Assembly (NCBI GenBank): GCA_016110215.1 | Contig: JADWQD010000006.1 | Location: 806,001 to 870,000, forward strand | DNA length: 64,000 nucleotides | Direction of reading: 5' to 3' | Origin: Capronia americana | Lineage: Eukaryota > Ascomycota > Eurotiomycetes > Chaetothyriales > Herpotrichiellaceae | Shown here: positions 11,068 through 23,600 of the stretch, in pieces | Numbering within the stretch: position 1 is the stretch's first letter | Layout: each line of letters opens with the position of its first letter | Made by a program: the position numbers and the translations under genes | The notes under the pieces: generated by a model | What the model saw: only the letters and a program-made list of their open reading frames with translations | Database searches by the model: none | What the model was told of the DNA's origin: nothing

Positions 11068-14000
11068 ATGTCGGAGCGTCGCAGCAACGAATCGAGACGA
11101 TCCTCGTCGCAGACCTCGCACAATTCCGCCGAGCAGAAGAAGCAGCTCAAGACTCTCCGTGGGCAACCTAAACGCCATGGCTCCAAGCATTCCTCGCCGT
11201 CGATTGACGAAGACGACCCTGCCCTGACCTCCTTTCCGTCCTTCTCGCCTGAGCTGGAGACCAAGTCGTCGAAAAGCATTGCTCAAGAGGCCCTGCCCAA
11301 ACCGCTCCGAACAATTTCGCAGAAAGCAAGGGAGCGGAAGGCTACACTTGCGGGCTTGACAAACGCTTCTCCGTCGTTGAACAAACAGAATGCCTTGTTT
11401 GACGACTCTCCACGGTCGTCTCTGGATATTCCGGGTTCTCTACATCTGGCGAGTGACGAACATATAGAAAGACTCATCGCCAGAACAGGGGCCGTCAAGC
11501 TGGTTCGGCAATATGCTGCAGATCTGGCCCAGAGAGATGCTGAAATATCGGCTATACGGATTAGAGCGGACCATAGGGAGAGGGAATTGAAGAGAATCCT
11601 GCGAGAGACAAATGTGCCGACTGCAGAGGTCGAGAAGCGTCTGCTACGGTTGGAACAAGGAGAGAGTGATCCCGGTCTCGGGACATCCTCCATTCCTATG
11701 GATCGCAGTCCGCCCTCGCTCGATGGCATGATGACTGAAGCAATGGCCGACGATATCGTGGTCAGCAGTCCTCTAGACAGCACCTTCCCTCCAGTTCCAG
11801 GCGCGGACACCCGAAGTCTATCCGGGCCTCTGCAAGCGGAGCTTGAAGCCAATCGCAGTAGAGCTGGCTCAATGGCATCTTCTATGGCAAGGGCAAGTCG
11901 AACACCGAGCAGAGCAGACAGCAGCCTCAGCGAAAACAGCCAGGACATGGAGGCGACACTTCGTCCGCGGGTCTCAAGCTCCAATGCCAGCAAGGGATCA
12001 GCTCTTCAGGCCATCTTTCAGCCTCCTTCAAACTCGTCCAGCTATTTTATTGGTGGCAAGACCATCAACAAGAAGCCGAAGGGGGCTGACGAGGCCAGTG
12101 TACGATCCACCCAGTCCAATCGCTCTTTCGCGTCCTGGACTCAGATTTTCAGTGGTAAGACTCAGACGGGTCGATCTAGGGCATCGTCGCTCGGACAGGG
12201 TCAAAGTGCAACAGCTGAGCCGGAGCCGGCGGCACTTTCGAAAACACGAACGAATACCGTCCTAACGATGAACAAATCTTCAGCCTCCCTACCTTCCACT
12301 GGCACAGTCAAAGGTCGCCCTCCAGCAAAACGCGTGCCTACTGCCAGTCGTCTCACCCCCAGCCCAAGTCATACCCGGAAAGAGTCGAATGCAAGCAGCC
12401 TGCCTCCGACCGTTGAGCTGGACTCTATGATTGAGAGCTCGCAATTGCCGCCAACAATGACAACCCACAGCGTCGAAGCGACCGGGCTATTGACGGATAG
12501 ATTCGGCTTCATTTACGATCAAAAGCGGCGGAGGAGACAGGGTCTTCCAGTTCGTGGGCATAGACGGAACAAGCTGAGTGCGAATGAAACTATAGCCAGT
12601 TTCAGAACAGGGGAAAGTCCCCAGTCAGGCGAAGTCTTGATTGACCGACCAGCTACTCCTGCGTCGATTGACGAGGAAACGCCGAAGAAAGCATGGCAGG
12701 ATTATCTCAAGGTCCCTGCAGCTTTGTCCTCTGGGAGGCCGAAAGAATTACTCTCACATACACCCTCCGCTGGCGCTGTTGTTACCGTCAATACCGCCGA
12801 CGCGACAGGGACTCTGACACCACCCCATCGAAGTCGGGAGGCTTCCATCTCTATCTCTGCCACCTCGAAGAAGGCACATCCAACTAGCAGCGTGGTAATG
12901 GAGCCGCAATCTTCCGCAGTCACGGCTACTTCGACGGATTTTGGCCTCGAGTCGGAGTCTGAAAATCTGGCCGATTCCACTTCCGCAAAATTGCTCCTAG
13001 AACAGCTCACGGAGCTGTACGACGCACTCCAATCCGAGAGAGCTGCACGGTGGAACGATTTCTTGCGACGAGTCAGGGCAGAGAGGGCCAACAATTCCGA
13101 CCGTGCCACCAACAACGCCCCCGAGGCCGAGCTGCTAGAGGGCGAATTGATTGGAATCGCAACCCTGGGGCGTTCTACCAAGACGAAAGCCAAGTACATG
13201 CACTTCAGGTCATTGGTACTGGGCGGTATCCCCGTCTCACTGCGACCAAAGATCTGGGCGGAATGCTCTGGCGCAAGTGCTTTGCGAAATCCGGGCTACT
13301 ATGAAGATCTCGTGGCACGGTCGAGAGAAGGCACAGATATCGATCCTGACATTGCTAGTCAGATCAAGGCCGACGTGCATCGCACGTTGACGGACAATGT
13401 CTTCTTTCGGCACGGGCCTGGCGTGCAAAGACTGGAGGAGTTGTTGAGGGCATATTCTTTGCACAATCCGCGCATTGGCTACTGTCAAGGCATGAACCTC
13501 ATTACCGCCTCGCTTCTGCTCATCTGCGCCACCGCCGAGGATTGTTTTTGGCTCCTCGTCGCCATCATTGATGTGATTTTACCCAGCCAATACTTCAGTT
13601 CGACGTTACTGGTCGCTCGCGCCGACCAAGTGGTCCTTCGGCACTATGTCGCGGAGGTATTACCGAAGCTGAGTGCCAAACTCGACGAGCTGGGCGTGGA
13701 ATTGGAGGCTTGCACATTCCACTGGTTCTTGTCGCTTTACACAGGTGTATTGACTGGGGGTGAAGCTCTCTACCGCGTCTGGGATGTAATTCTGTGCCTG
13801 AATAGCTCGGATGCGCCACCTTATGCGTTGACCCAATCTAAGCCCACCCTCGGGGTGGACCTGCCATCACTCAACTTGAGTACACCGTCCACGCCCGTTA
13901 CTCCCGCGCATCCCCCACCAGAAGCTGCTGACGCCAGTTCTTCCGACGAGCACGACGGGACTAGTTCCCCATTCCTCTTCCAGCTCGCCCTTGCGTTGCT

Positions 14001-14193
14001 CAAGCTCAACGAGAATGCAATCCTGGCGCTAGACTCGGCCGCACAGGTGTACACTTACATCAACCACAACATGACCAACCACGCTATTAGCATTGACGCC
14101 TTGGTGCAGGCAAGCGAAGGCCTGAGGACGAAGATCGTGAGGAAAGAAGTGCTGGAGAGGAGGAAGGCAGCGATGGCGGAATTGGGTGGCTGA
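11068..14193 (+). CDS. TBC-domain Rab GTPase-activating protein
   Basis: A single exon of 1041 residues, ATG at the first in-frame position. The first about 700 residues are low-complexity, Ser/Thr-rich and probably disordered, with a short coiled-coil piece (IRADHRERELKRIL). The TBC domain spans about 718-1010: GGIPVSLRPKIWAECSGA, then IKADVHRTL with the arginine finger near residue 770, then YCQGMN at about 805-810 with the glutamine finger. Both catalytic residues are present, so it should be an active Rab-GAP. A Ser/Pro-rich insert of about 45 residues (after VWDVILCLNSSDAP) splits the last helices of the TBC fold. The target Rab is not known. It sits beside Vps15 and downstream of a DENN gene, so several membrane-traffic regulators lie together. 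Confidence 0.93.
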   Translation: MSERRSNESRRSSSQTSHNSAEQKKQLKTLRGQPKRHGSKHSSPSIDEDDPALTSFPSFSPELETKSSKSIAQEALPKPLRTISQKARERKATLAGLTNASPSLNKQNALFDDSPRSSLDIPGSLHLASDEHIERLIARTGAVKLVRQYAADLAQRDAEISAIRIRADHRERELKRILRETNVPTAEVEKRLLRLEQGESDPGLGTSSIPMDRSPPSLDGMMTEAMADDIVVSSPLDSTFPPVPGADTRSLSGPLQAELEANRSRAGSMASSMARASRTPSRADSSLSENSQDMEATLRPRVSSSNASKGSALQAIFQPPSNSSSYFIGGKTINKKPKGADEASVRSTQSNRSFASWTQIFSGKTQTGRSRASSLGQGQSATAEPEPAALSKTRTNTVLTMNKSSASLPSTGTVKGRPPAKRVPTASRLTPSPSHTRKESNASSLPPTVELDSMIESSQLPPTMTTHSVEATGLLTDRFGFIYDQKRRRRQGLPVRGHRRNKLSANETIASFRTGESPQSGEVLIDRPATPASIDEETPKKAWQDYLKVPAALSSGRPKELLSHTPSAGAVVTVNTADATGTLTPPHRSREASISISATSKKAHPTSSVVMEPQSSAVTATSTDFGLESESENLADSTSAKLLLEQLTELYDALQSERAARWNDFLRRVRAERANNSDRATNNAPEAELLEGELIGIATLGRSTKTKAKYMHFRSLVLGGIPVSLRPKIWAECSGASALRNPGYYEDLVARSREGTDIDPDIASQIKADVHRTLTDNVFFRHGPGVQRLEELLRAYSLHNPRIGYCQGMNLITASLLLICATAEDCFWLLVAIIDVILPSQYFSSTLLVARADQVVLRHYVAEVLPKLSAKLDELGVELEACTFHWFLSLYTGVLTGGEALYRVWDVILCLNSSDAPPYALTQSKPTLGVDLPSLNLSTPSTPVTPAHPPPEAADASSSDEHDGTSSPFLFQLALALLKLNENAILALDSAAQVYTYINHNMTNHAISIDALVQASEGLRTKIVRKEVLERRKAAMAELGG

Positions 14194-15338
14194 GGCAGAT
14201 AAGACAGTCGTGATGAACAGAGTTACAACCGGAGGTGTGGGGACCAATAGACAGGTGCAGCTCGACGGCTGCATCTCGGTGGACCAACATGAATCAGAAT
14301 TGAAAATTGGGAGAGTTGAAGTTGGAGCTTGGAGCTATGATCAGGATACAGCATCCAGCACAGCAGATGGCGCCGTGGCCATCCGGGTCCAAACAACCTC
14401 CAGCAGAGCAGGATGAGATTTTCTGCTTCTGCGTGGAGAATAATCTGCACGGACAAGGCGGCACGACTTCCCTTTGTCATTCCTCAGGACAGGAGCATTA
14501 CACATGCACTCTGCATTTCTTACATGATACCCCTACAGTCTGCTACAAATTGAAGAAAGAGCGTGAGGTTGGGAATCGAAAAGTAAATTGAACAACATGA
14601 ACAACACTTCCTTCTTCGTTGCTGCCTGCCCGTGAATCTGTCCTCTGCGGCTAAGTTGTGTTGTGTTGTGTTGTATTGTGTAATGTGCGCCACGTCGTGT
14701 TTTGGTGTTTCGAGCGCCGCCCACAGGCCTCGAAACCACACATACATATGTACATGTCGTTGTTGCGGCAGCGATAGTCTACTTGGTTCTCCCATTAGCT
14801 ACGAGACTCGTGGACCGAGAGTCGATAATCAACGACAGCCTAATCAGGGAATGGAAGGAAAATTCGGCTCAAGCACGCTCATTTCATTGCTGGTGTTGCT
14901 ATTGCTGCTGCCATCGCCATCCAAAATTGAGGACTCATGGGAAGAGCTATGTAGTTCAAGTGATTGTGTGGTGTATGCTCGAGAAAAGACTAAATATGCT
15001 CGCTGTGCCGATGCTGAGGACGATGTGTAGGAAGGCTTGCTTGCGAAATCTCTCGCGTAGAGTTGAGCTGAGATTCGATTCAGCTCGATTCAATTCCTTC
15101 TCGCCAGCCGGTCTGAGTCGCTTGGCTTGCCCGATCCCTTGCTAGATAAGGCTCATTTCGTGTCTGCGGTAAAAGATTAATGCGGTTTCGAGAATCTGAC
15201 ATGACATCTCGGTTGCTCGTGTTGAAGGGCGTCAAGAGTCGTTGCGCAAGTAGCTCGGTGTTGAATCCTTTGAGCATCCTGTGTGCAGCCGTAGCTGTGT
15301 AAACGTAGTCGCCAGCTCACCTGGCTTCTTTTCCCCTT
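14194..15338. other. Convergent intergenic region
   Basis: About 1.1 kb between the 3' ends of the TBC and SNF2 genes. Short open frames occur but none has codon character, a domain or a conserved motif that I recognise. A GTTGT microsatellite lies at 14,655-14,680. Confidence 0.5.
14655..14680. repeat. (GTTGT)n microsatellite
   Basis: About five units of GTTGT in the 3' intergenic region, with one T-to-A interruption. Confidence 0.8.
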
Positions 15339-18300
15339 CTAGAACGGGCGTGGCGGCAATCTCGTCGCGGGATCCACGTACTCGTCCTCCCCGTCCTCGC
15401 TATCCTCCTCCACGAGAATGAACTCGTTTTGACCCTCATCGTCCCCTTTCACCTCTCCAAACAGGCCGAGTAACTGCTGGATTGTCGCTCTCTTGCCCAA
15501 ACTGTCCGGGCCGATCGTGGCCTGGACCTCCACGTCCTTGCGATCTTGCATGTTGATCAATTCCTCGTCGATGGTGTCCTTGACCACGAAGCGGAGGACA
15601 TCGACAGGTTGCTCCTGACCGATGCGGAAGACGCGGCAGTAGGCCTGTGATTCGATCGCCGAGTTGAACCACAAGTCCAGAATAATGACCTTGGAAGCCA
15701 TGGTGAGGTTGAGCCCCACACCCCCGGCCTTGAGCGAGCAAATCATGATGAAAATGTCGGGGTCGTCCCTGAAAGTATCAATCGCCTTAGCACGCGCCTC
15801 GATGCTCATTTTGCCGTTGAAATGGATGTGGCCCCACCCCTCAGCGACGCACACTTGGCTGAGTAGTCGGCCTAGGTCCAGAAATTGGGTGTAGACAATG
15901 ATCTTCTCCTTGGGGTATGCCTCGCGCCAGTTGAGAATGGCGGCCTTGGTGGCGGCCAGTTTCGCCGAAGGAAGCGACCCGCGACCTTCTTCAATCCAGT
16001 CCACATACTCTTCTTCATCTTCATCATCGTCAGCCTCGTCGACAGTACCGCTGCGCCGAGCACTAGTACTTCTCCTTCCGCGGGCGGCTTTCTCGGCGCG
16101 TTTGAGTTGCTTCGCTATCTTCTTTTTCTTCTTCGCCACATTAGGCATCACCGCCGCGCTGCCGAAGCCCAGAGCCTCAAGGCCCCTACATGGCGTAGTC
16201 TCCTCAAAGCGGGTCTGGCATTCCAGGCAGGTGGTTTTCTCTTCTCCTGCCAGCTTACGTTCCTCGTCCAGCTGCATGATGCATTCTTGGCAGTAGACAT
16301 GGAAGCAGGACGTACAGACCGGGTCGTCTGGAGGGGAGCGGCACTTTGCACACGTGGAGCGAAGGTGCAACTCGGCCCAAGTATCAGACTCAGATAACAT
16401 GCGGAGGAATTTTCGGAACTTGAAATAAAGGCCGTAAGTGGAGCCGGTCTCCATGTTATTTTCATCCTGGACCTCCAGCATCGTAGCTGGAGTGACCGCG
16501 GGGCCAAGGGTCTGTGATGTCTGTAGAGTATTCTCGTTTTTTGCGAGCATCTTCCGTAGCGTTTTCATCATGTTCTGCTGGGTGGAGTCGTCGCTAGCTT
16601 GAACCTCCTTGGCCGTGAGGCGCCAGAGAGCTTCAACATCCGCAGCGGTGAACATCCCCTTGAGCACATCTTGGATCAGCAGGACGTGCGAACACAGCAT
16701 CCGAAGGCGAAGCAACATGCCGAGAATTTTGCTGTAGTTGGAGAATAAAGACCCAGACCTTGAGTAGCTGTTGATTTGCTGGACGTACCTAGTCTTGATC
16801 ATGTTGTAGATGTTGCGTTCCACTGGATTGAACTCGACAAGGACTGTTTTGTGCGAAATACCTGGTAACTTAACAATGGGGGAACCGAAGAGAGTGTTGA
16901 CGTGAGTTCTCCTTAGCATGATTGCTTGTAAGATATTCCGGATCCGATCGACCTGGACAGGCTCTCGGCAGCTCTTCCGGTTGTTGGCATAATTGTGGCA
17001 AAAGGTTTCGTAATTGCCAGTATGCGGGACCTTAAGAAAGGCGAAGTATGGATACAGCTCCTCGACAAAGTTGAGAATTGGTGTCCCCGTGATGCACCAT
17101 TTAAAGTTGCCAGTCAGCGCGCGGACCGCGATTGATGTCTTGCACGCGTGGTTTTTGATGTGGTGAGCTTCGTCAAGAACGATACGATAAAACTTGATGC
17201 GGTGAAGCGGGCCCACGTTCTCTTGATAATACTTCTTCCACCACTCATTCTTCTTCTCTTCTGAAGCCAGGTGTTTTGGGGGTTCACATAGCGGATAGCT
17301 CTTCTGGACCTCACCATAGCTCGTCAGGATCACATCATAGGCCATGAGGTCAGCCACGACGTTGTTGCTTTGTAGACGGGAGCCAGAATGATACCGAAGG
17401 ATCCGACCAAGGCTGTTACCCTTCACGTGTTTGTCCATTTCTTGCATCCACTGGTTGAGTAAAGTCGGCGGAGCGATGATCAATGTCGTCTTGATAGCGC
17501 TCCCTGGTTCGGGTTTACCATCGATCATGTTGGCGCTGTCGCAAGTCAGGTTAGTAAAAGACAGGTGCCTGGGGATACAACCGATGATAGAGCTTACATC
17601 ATTTGAATAGTCTTCCCAAAGCCCATCTCATCACACACCAAACCCCCTTTAGGCTTACCGTCGCCAGTCTCTCGATCTCGCAAGAAGGCAGTACCAAGAA
17701 GCTGGTGCATATACAAGGAGGATTCCATTCCTTTAAGCAGCCATCCCCCGCGACCATCGGAACTAACTGCACCCTTGCCTCTAAATTTCATCGTAGCCTC
17801 CATGATGGCCGAGCGATCAGATCCAGCGGTGCCTCGTTCCGCGGACGGTAAGCTCGCAATGAGTTCCTGTAGCGCCTTTGCTTTGTTGGTGGCTGTGAAG
17901 GTGGGCATGTCAGGGCGTAAGGCATTTGCCTGGGCGGCCTCTACGATGTTAGTCCGACCTAGACTCGCGATATTGGACATAGTAGGTCGCCGCTTTCGGC
18001 CTCGCTTTGGAGCCTGTTTTTTGACTCCGCTACCGTTGGCCTTGTTCGTTTCGCGCCTCTTCCTGGGCTGACGATCCTCACTCGATGCTCTTGCCTTTCT
18101 CTTGGGCTTGCGGCCCGCTCCAAATCCGGCATGGATGCCAGCGGATATGGCATCGTCCACTTCTTTCTTTGAGAGACGATTCCGTGCCTTGGGCGCCGCT
18201 CTCTTCTTTGGTTGAGGTTCAAGATTTTGAGGATCGAGACCTTGAGGTTCGGGGCTTTGCGGATTGGGACTTCGAGGATCGGGACTTCGAGGATGTTCGG

Positions 18301-19543
18301 GGACAAAGAGAGAGTCATCCTCCTCATAGCCGGGGGGTAAGCCCGTTTGCTCTGGTAGATCTTCCACTACCATCTGGCTCCTCTCGATGTCGCGGAGGCG
18401 ACGCTGTTCTGCACTTTCCTCTGCGGTAAATCGAATGTCATCTTCTTGAGTATTTGTACCGTTGGCCCTCTTTTGCTCGTATTGCTTCTTCCGCGTGGCA
18501 AAGATGACCGCCGCCTGTTCACTGGCTACTGCCACCGCTTTTTCTAGAGAAGAGTCCCAGTCTGTAATATCTTGGTCATCGTTGACATGATCGCCCAATG
18601 GCTCTGGAGACCCTTCGGCAATGGCATTAGCAGCGTAGGCGTTCTCAGCGTAGGCGCTTTCGGTGTACCCTCCTACGACGCCATCTGGAGCAACATCTGC
18701 GATAATCTCGCTATCCTCGCCAAGCTCCGCCTTGTTCTGGTTGTATTGCAGAAGAGCATCAAAGCCGGGAAATTCTGTGTTCGCATCGGGAGTTGGGTCG
18801 AAGATTGGCAATGGATCGAAATTGACGCTCTCGGCGGAGACAGTAACATCGTTGTTGCTGAAGGGATCCAGCCCATTAGTGATTGCGCCATCTTTTCGTT
18901 CTTCGAAATGGTCAGCTGGGGCACTCTGCAGAGCATCCACAAGATTGGCGCTATTTCGGTCGCTGGTTAGCTCAGCTATAGTGGCCTTGCCGTTGTCTGA
19001 AACCGGAATAAACAGCGCGTCTTCCTGTCGTTCATCAATGTGGTCCGGCATGGTGTCAAATTTGGCGCTGTCGGGTTGGGTGGATGCCACTTTACCCGGG
19101 CTATCGGCGACCTGACCAAACGTAGAACTATCAGTTCCAGGTCTTTTCTCACTGGTGCCAATCTCGGACAGCTCATCCTGGGGATGGATGGGCAATGTCA
19201 CAGGGTTGGTTTGGTCGCCATTGATCTGGAGAAAACTGGGTCCAGCTTGCTGAATTTTTGGCTGGATGACTGGACTCTCAACCGGCTCACAAGTCTTGGA
19301 GGCTGTATGGCCATTTGGCAGGTGGTTTTGCTCGAGAAAACTAGCTTCAGATCGCTGGACATCGGTCTCGGCCATGCAGGCCGCGGGACCAACGATGCTT
19401 GTGTTCCCTTCGCTCGGTTCTGGCTTGATTATGGGCTCACCTGGTGAAACGTCTTGAATCTCGCAGACTGAGCCGTCTGAGTCGTCAGTGAGGTCAACAT
19501 CAACGCGCCCCGGGCTGATTGCAGCGATACCTAGAGGATCCAT
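15339..19543 (-). CDS. SNF2-family ATPase with embedded RING finger (Rad5/Rad16/Uls1-like)
   Basis: Two exons, 19,543-17,598 and 17,535-15,339, give 1380 residues. The first about 600 residues are acidic and disordered, with a Pro-rich repeat (PRSPDPRSPNPQSPEPQ) and Lys/Arg-rich blocks that look like nuclear localisation signals. The SNF2 core follows: Walker A DEMGFGKTIQM across the exon join (about 638-649), DEAH box VLDEAHHIKN (about 768-777), a C3HC4 RING (Cys1044 to Cys1088; CAKC, CTSCFHVYCQEC, CLEC) and the helicase C lobe (about 1186-1300; SLKAGGVGLNL, RIGQEQPVDV). A RING set between the helicase lobes marks the Rad5/Rad16/Uls1 group: DNA translocases that also act as ubiquitin or SUMO-targeted ligases in repair. 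No HIRAN domain was seen, so Rad5 itself is less likely. Confidence 0.92.
17536..17597 (-). other. Intron of the SNF2/RING gene
   Basis: A 62 bp intron; on the coding strand the donor is GTAAGC, the branch site ACTAAC and the acceptor GACAG. It falls just after the Walker A motif; removal joins IQM to IANMIDG in frame and total coding length is divisible by three. Confidence 0.9.
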
Positions 19544-20664
19544 CGCACCTTGCCAGCTATCTCGGAGCTTGCGATGCGAGGTTTCGCGTGGAGGATGGTG
19601 AGAGAAAATGATTCGATCCGGTCAAGGACAGAATACTTATAGTTGAAAGAGGCCTACCAAGGCATTGCTCTTCCTTGGCACCGACAGCGTGTAAAGAGAT
19701 AGTGAAGGGTGTGATATTAGCAAGTAGTCGATGAGAACATGGGGGCGTGTCGACGATGACGAGCTTCGAGAGCAATAGATGAAGAATGAGAAGATGAGAT
19801 GAAATATGCAATGACAAGATGGAGTTATGGAGATGAGAGGAAGTATGAGATGAGGTACAGAGGGATGAGATGAAGTATGGGAAGGTAAGGTGCTGTGAAG
19901 TCAAAAGTAATGAACGATGCCACTGTCGAGGTGAGGTGGAGGTGAGGAGATACAACACAACCCAACCCAACCCAACGCAGCGAGTTTGCCATGCACAGTT
20001 TCGCTGAGAAGGTCAACGGTGTTCAATTGCCTTCGAAGACCAGCACCTGTTCTAATCACAGCCGTGGACGTAGAAAAGTGTCCCTGCTGGAAAACTCGGT
20101 CAGCTGGAACCACCACACAGGACTGTGCAACTCTTGAGAGACACCGCGGTAGCGAGGGATGGCATCCCATCCATGTGGATGCTTGTACATGCTTAAGCCA
20201 CAAGCACATAAAGGCTGCTCCTTTGAACGACATGTCTCTTGGTGATAATGAAGATTGATCGAGAGGAGTGGTTCACAACGGTTCACAGAGCGGAAACCCA
20301 ATGTGGTTAGCGCCGGTGGCTTGTTTTCTTCACCGTAATTTTGGAGATGAGATGACATTCCTGGCTCCATCCCCGTCCTTCTCCAAGCGAAGCGCGGAAT
20401 GCGACAGCAAGAGTCAGAGCAAGTCAGACCACTACAGCAGTGAGCAGTGACCTTGCTGCCTCTTCTCCCCTCGTACATTGCTCCGGGGCAGCAATCGCCA
20501 GGTCATTCACAACATGTCTCGACATCTGCGACAAAATACTCCTGTTCGCAACCACCACGCTCTCCTCCCGACCTCGATCCTCGCAAGATCCTGCCGGCCA
20601 ACGGCGCCTTGACGCTGTTGCAAAAATTCCGACGGTGGCCCGGTAGCAGCGGCACTCAGTTGAG
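19544..20664. promoter_or_regulatory. Divergent upstream region of SNF2/RING and Lst4/FNIP genes
   Basis: About 1.1 kb between divergent start codons. A degenerate GATGAGATGA-rich tract lies at about 19,780-19,880 (pyrimidine-rich on the SNF2 coding strand) and a short CCCAA repeat at 19,955-19,976. No gene could be supported. Confidence 0.5.
19780..19880. repeat. Degenerate GATGAGATGA-type purine-rich repeat
   Basis: Repeated imperfect GAGATGAGAT/GAAGTATG units upstream of the SNF2/RING gene; simple-sequence character only. Confidence 0.6.
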
Positions 20665-23600
20665 ATGTTGGGAAGGTTGATCCAAGGGTATGCCAGAGGC
20701 AGCCAGCTCGAAAGCGCGACGGACGAGACACACACCCGCACCCTTTTGTGGCCCGAAGCCCATCATGACGGACGGTCAGGTTCAGCTTCACCGCCCACCA
20801 CCCCATTTGGCTCTCCGACGGTCCGCATCTCGCCCTTCGATGACCGTGCCGGGTTGGAGTTGAGCGACACAAGAGACGTGAGACTCATCATAGCGCAGGA
20901 TGCTTTCGGCACAAATGACCGTCCTCTGCTGCTATTCGACACCCAACCCGTCGACGCCAGAGACTCGACCACTGCTCAAAGAACTGGCAGTTCGTCTCAA
21001 CCCGCTGGACAACCGGCTCGTGCAGGCCCTGGCACTCCCATGATGGGACATTTCAGGAACAGGAGCTCGACAATCTCGGGAGGGCCGGCATCCTGGACGC
21101 GTCCCAACAAGGAGTCGGAAACGACGGACCATCTCAGCAATGTCGTCGACTGTATGTTTGGTGTCAGCAGTGCAGCAAAATCAGGATCCAGCACCAAGTT
21201 GCACTTCCTTCCAGGTGACCAGACCCCTGTAAGTGACCTGAGTCCTCGTGCGCCAACATCTAATGTTCCGGCCACGGCACCTTCTCGTACTCCGCTGCTG
21301 AGAGCAAAAACGGCTATCAGCCCTGACAATACCCATACTCCACTGCCCCCTGTAAAGGGGCCAGCTCCTGAACCGCGGGATGCCATCTTAGTCACTCGCA
21401 TGTTTCCTGTTGCCCTCCCTGAGGCTCAGGATGATTTGAGGCATCACCGGAGGTCTTCTGCTGGACAAACCAACTCACCTAGTCCGATCTCTGATAGGAA
21501 GGACGAGCAAGCCGATTCCCCGATTCAGCCAAAGAAACCAAAGCTGGTGGAGAAGAAGACTCCAGTATTTGCAATGGGCTTGCTTTTCTACCTGCCTCGC
21601 CCTGGAGATGTGCGCCCGAGTACTTCTTCAGCGCGTCCTCCGTCAAGAGCCTCGTTCACGGCGTCATCGACTCCTAATTCTCAAGGGTCAGGGTCTTTCT
21701 CTTCATGGACATTCCTAAATGCTATACCAGAGCATTTGTGGACCGATGAATCGTCGACCTACCTGTCCGACAAAGGCATCGAAATCGTGGTCCGCAATTG
21801 GGATGTCATACTAAGAAGCCTCGCTGTGGTCGAGGCACTGGCGCACAACAGGATCAGCGCGCTTCTGCAGGAGGTAGACTTTGCCTTGATTAGCTCTGCT
21901 GCTAAAGCGCCAAAGGGCCCATATGAGCAACGTACAAACCAGCGCAACATCTATCTTCGGTCACCCAACCGATTGAGCCAATTTCCAGAACTGCAACGAG
22001 CTGCCAAACACGCTCTGTGGCGGATCTCATACGCCTTGCGCATTCCACGTGTACTCACTGGCTTAGGCCTTGACAATGGTGGCCACTGGCTGGATGAAGC
22101 CCGCTATCTCGTTCGGCTGTGTGGGAGCAAGCAGCAGAATTTCTTCCTCTTCAATCTTCTGACGGCATTTCTGGGCAGCCACACGGAATGGCTGGAGAGG
22201 ATAGGGCCTGACTGGTATCGCAAACAGTTTCGTGCGCTGCATAAAGGAAGGGCTCCTCCCAGCAATCTTGCATCTCGGACTGTTATCATCTGCGATAACC
22301 GCTCGATGGCACGGCGCATAATTTTCCTACTTGCTTCGTTCCTCCCACGCAACGCGCTCGCCAAGCAAAGAAGCGACGTGTTGTCACCGCTGTTGACACC
22401 CAATATCGGCTCTTCTTCGCCAGCCAACAGAGGCCTCCATGAAGGTTCTTTACGTCGTCATGCTCACAACAAGTCCCGCGACGGGCCTGTCTCATTCCCC
22501 CGTCGCGACATTTCCGGGCTCTCCACCAGCGTCTCATCGTCTGAGAGTGTTAGCGCCATCTCTCGAGCAATTCGCAGTAACACCCGGTTAGCTGTCTCGC
22601 GCAGCGAAGTCGAGCCCGGCTCCAGCAGACAGACCTCAGTGTTCGCACCGACAGATGGGCCAGGGCAGGCTCACAAAACGAATGCTACCAGTTCCACAGC
22701 CACTCCCGGGGTGGGGACTCCGATTCCACACTTTACGATAAAGACTGACAGCTACTTCCCTGAAGCCGCTATTGTTGACGGCGACACCACTGTTGCGGAG
22801 GCCGATCTGGCCAGAATACTCCGACGAGATAGCACTAATCAGACCCGCTCCAGGGCGCCGAGCATCAACTGGGGATCTTTGGTCAGCAACGTTTCTGGCT
22901 TTTGGACCAAAAGACAAGATTCGACAGCTTCGACAAATGAGATGGCGAGCACAGCAGCCACCGGTAGTTTAAGTGAACGCCGCAGGCTTGCCCCGAGATC
23001 AGTGCCAATCCAAGGAAGACTGCCCAGCCAGTTGGAGGCCATGGTCGACGAGGCCGCTCGTCTGCGACGGGACGGAGCATCGGATCATCAAAACGGGCAT
23101 ACAGCAAGTCATCATCCGTTCATCGATGCCGGTGACGTACGCCCTCCACAACTAACGGTCGACGACAAGGATGGTGTCATCGACGTGGATTTGAACCTTC
23201 CAGGGTTCATCGGTTGGAATGATGGGAAATCTCCTTCATCGTCGCTGCAGCACCATTCCCCCTCGTTTGCCAGCACGGACGAAGGTGGGTCGTCATACAG
23301 CTCCCGCTCGTTCGGCGTCGATGCTCCAGGCTCCAATCCTCCCAATGTCGCAGGCTATTTAAAGCGCTACCACGAAGACTTCGTTCTCCAGGGTGTCAAG
23401 GCTTATCCAGAGCTCCAAAGCGAAGTGGAGCAGAGTATGACAAGGGAGGAGGCCCCTATGGGTGTGTTCTGTGTTTCACTGCCGGAAGAACGAAGCAAAG
23501 AACGATGGGCCCATGTTTGTACGACCCTACTGGCTGATTTCCGGACTTTCACCATTCAACGCCTGACCTTGAAGCGGATGATGTATAAAGAAGCAGTAGT

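Noticed and set aside
11283..11993. 236-codon frame antisense to the TBC gene
   Set aside because: Leu/Ser/Arg-rich shadow frame with no start context or motif.
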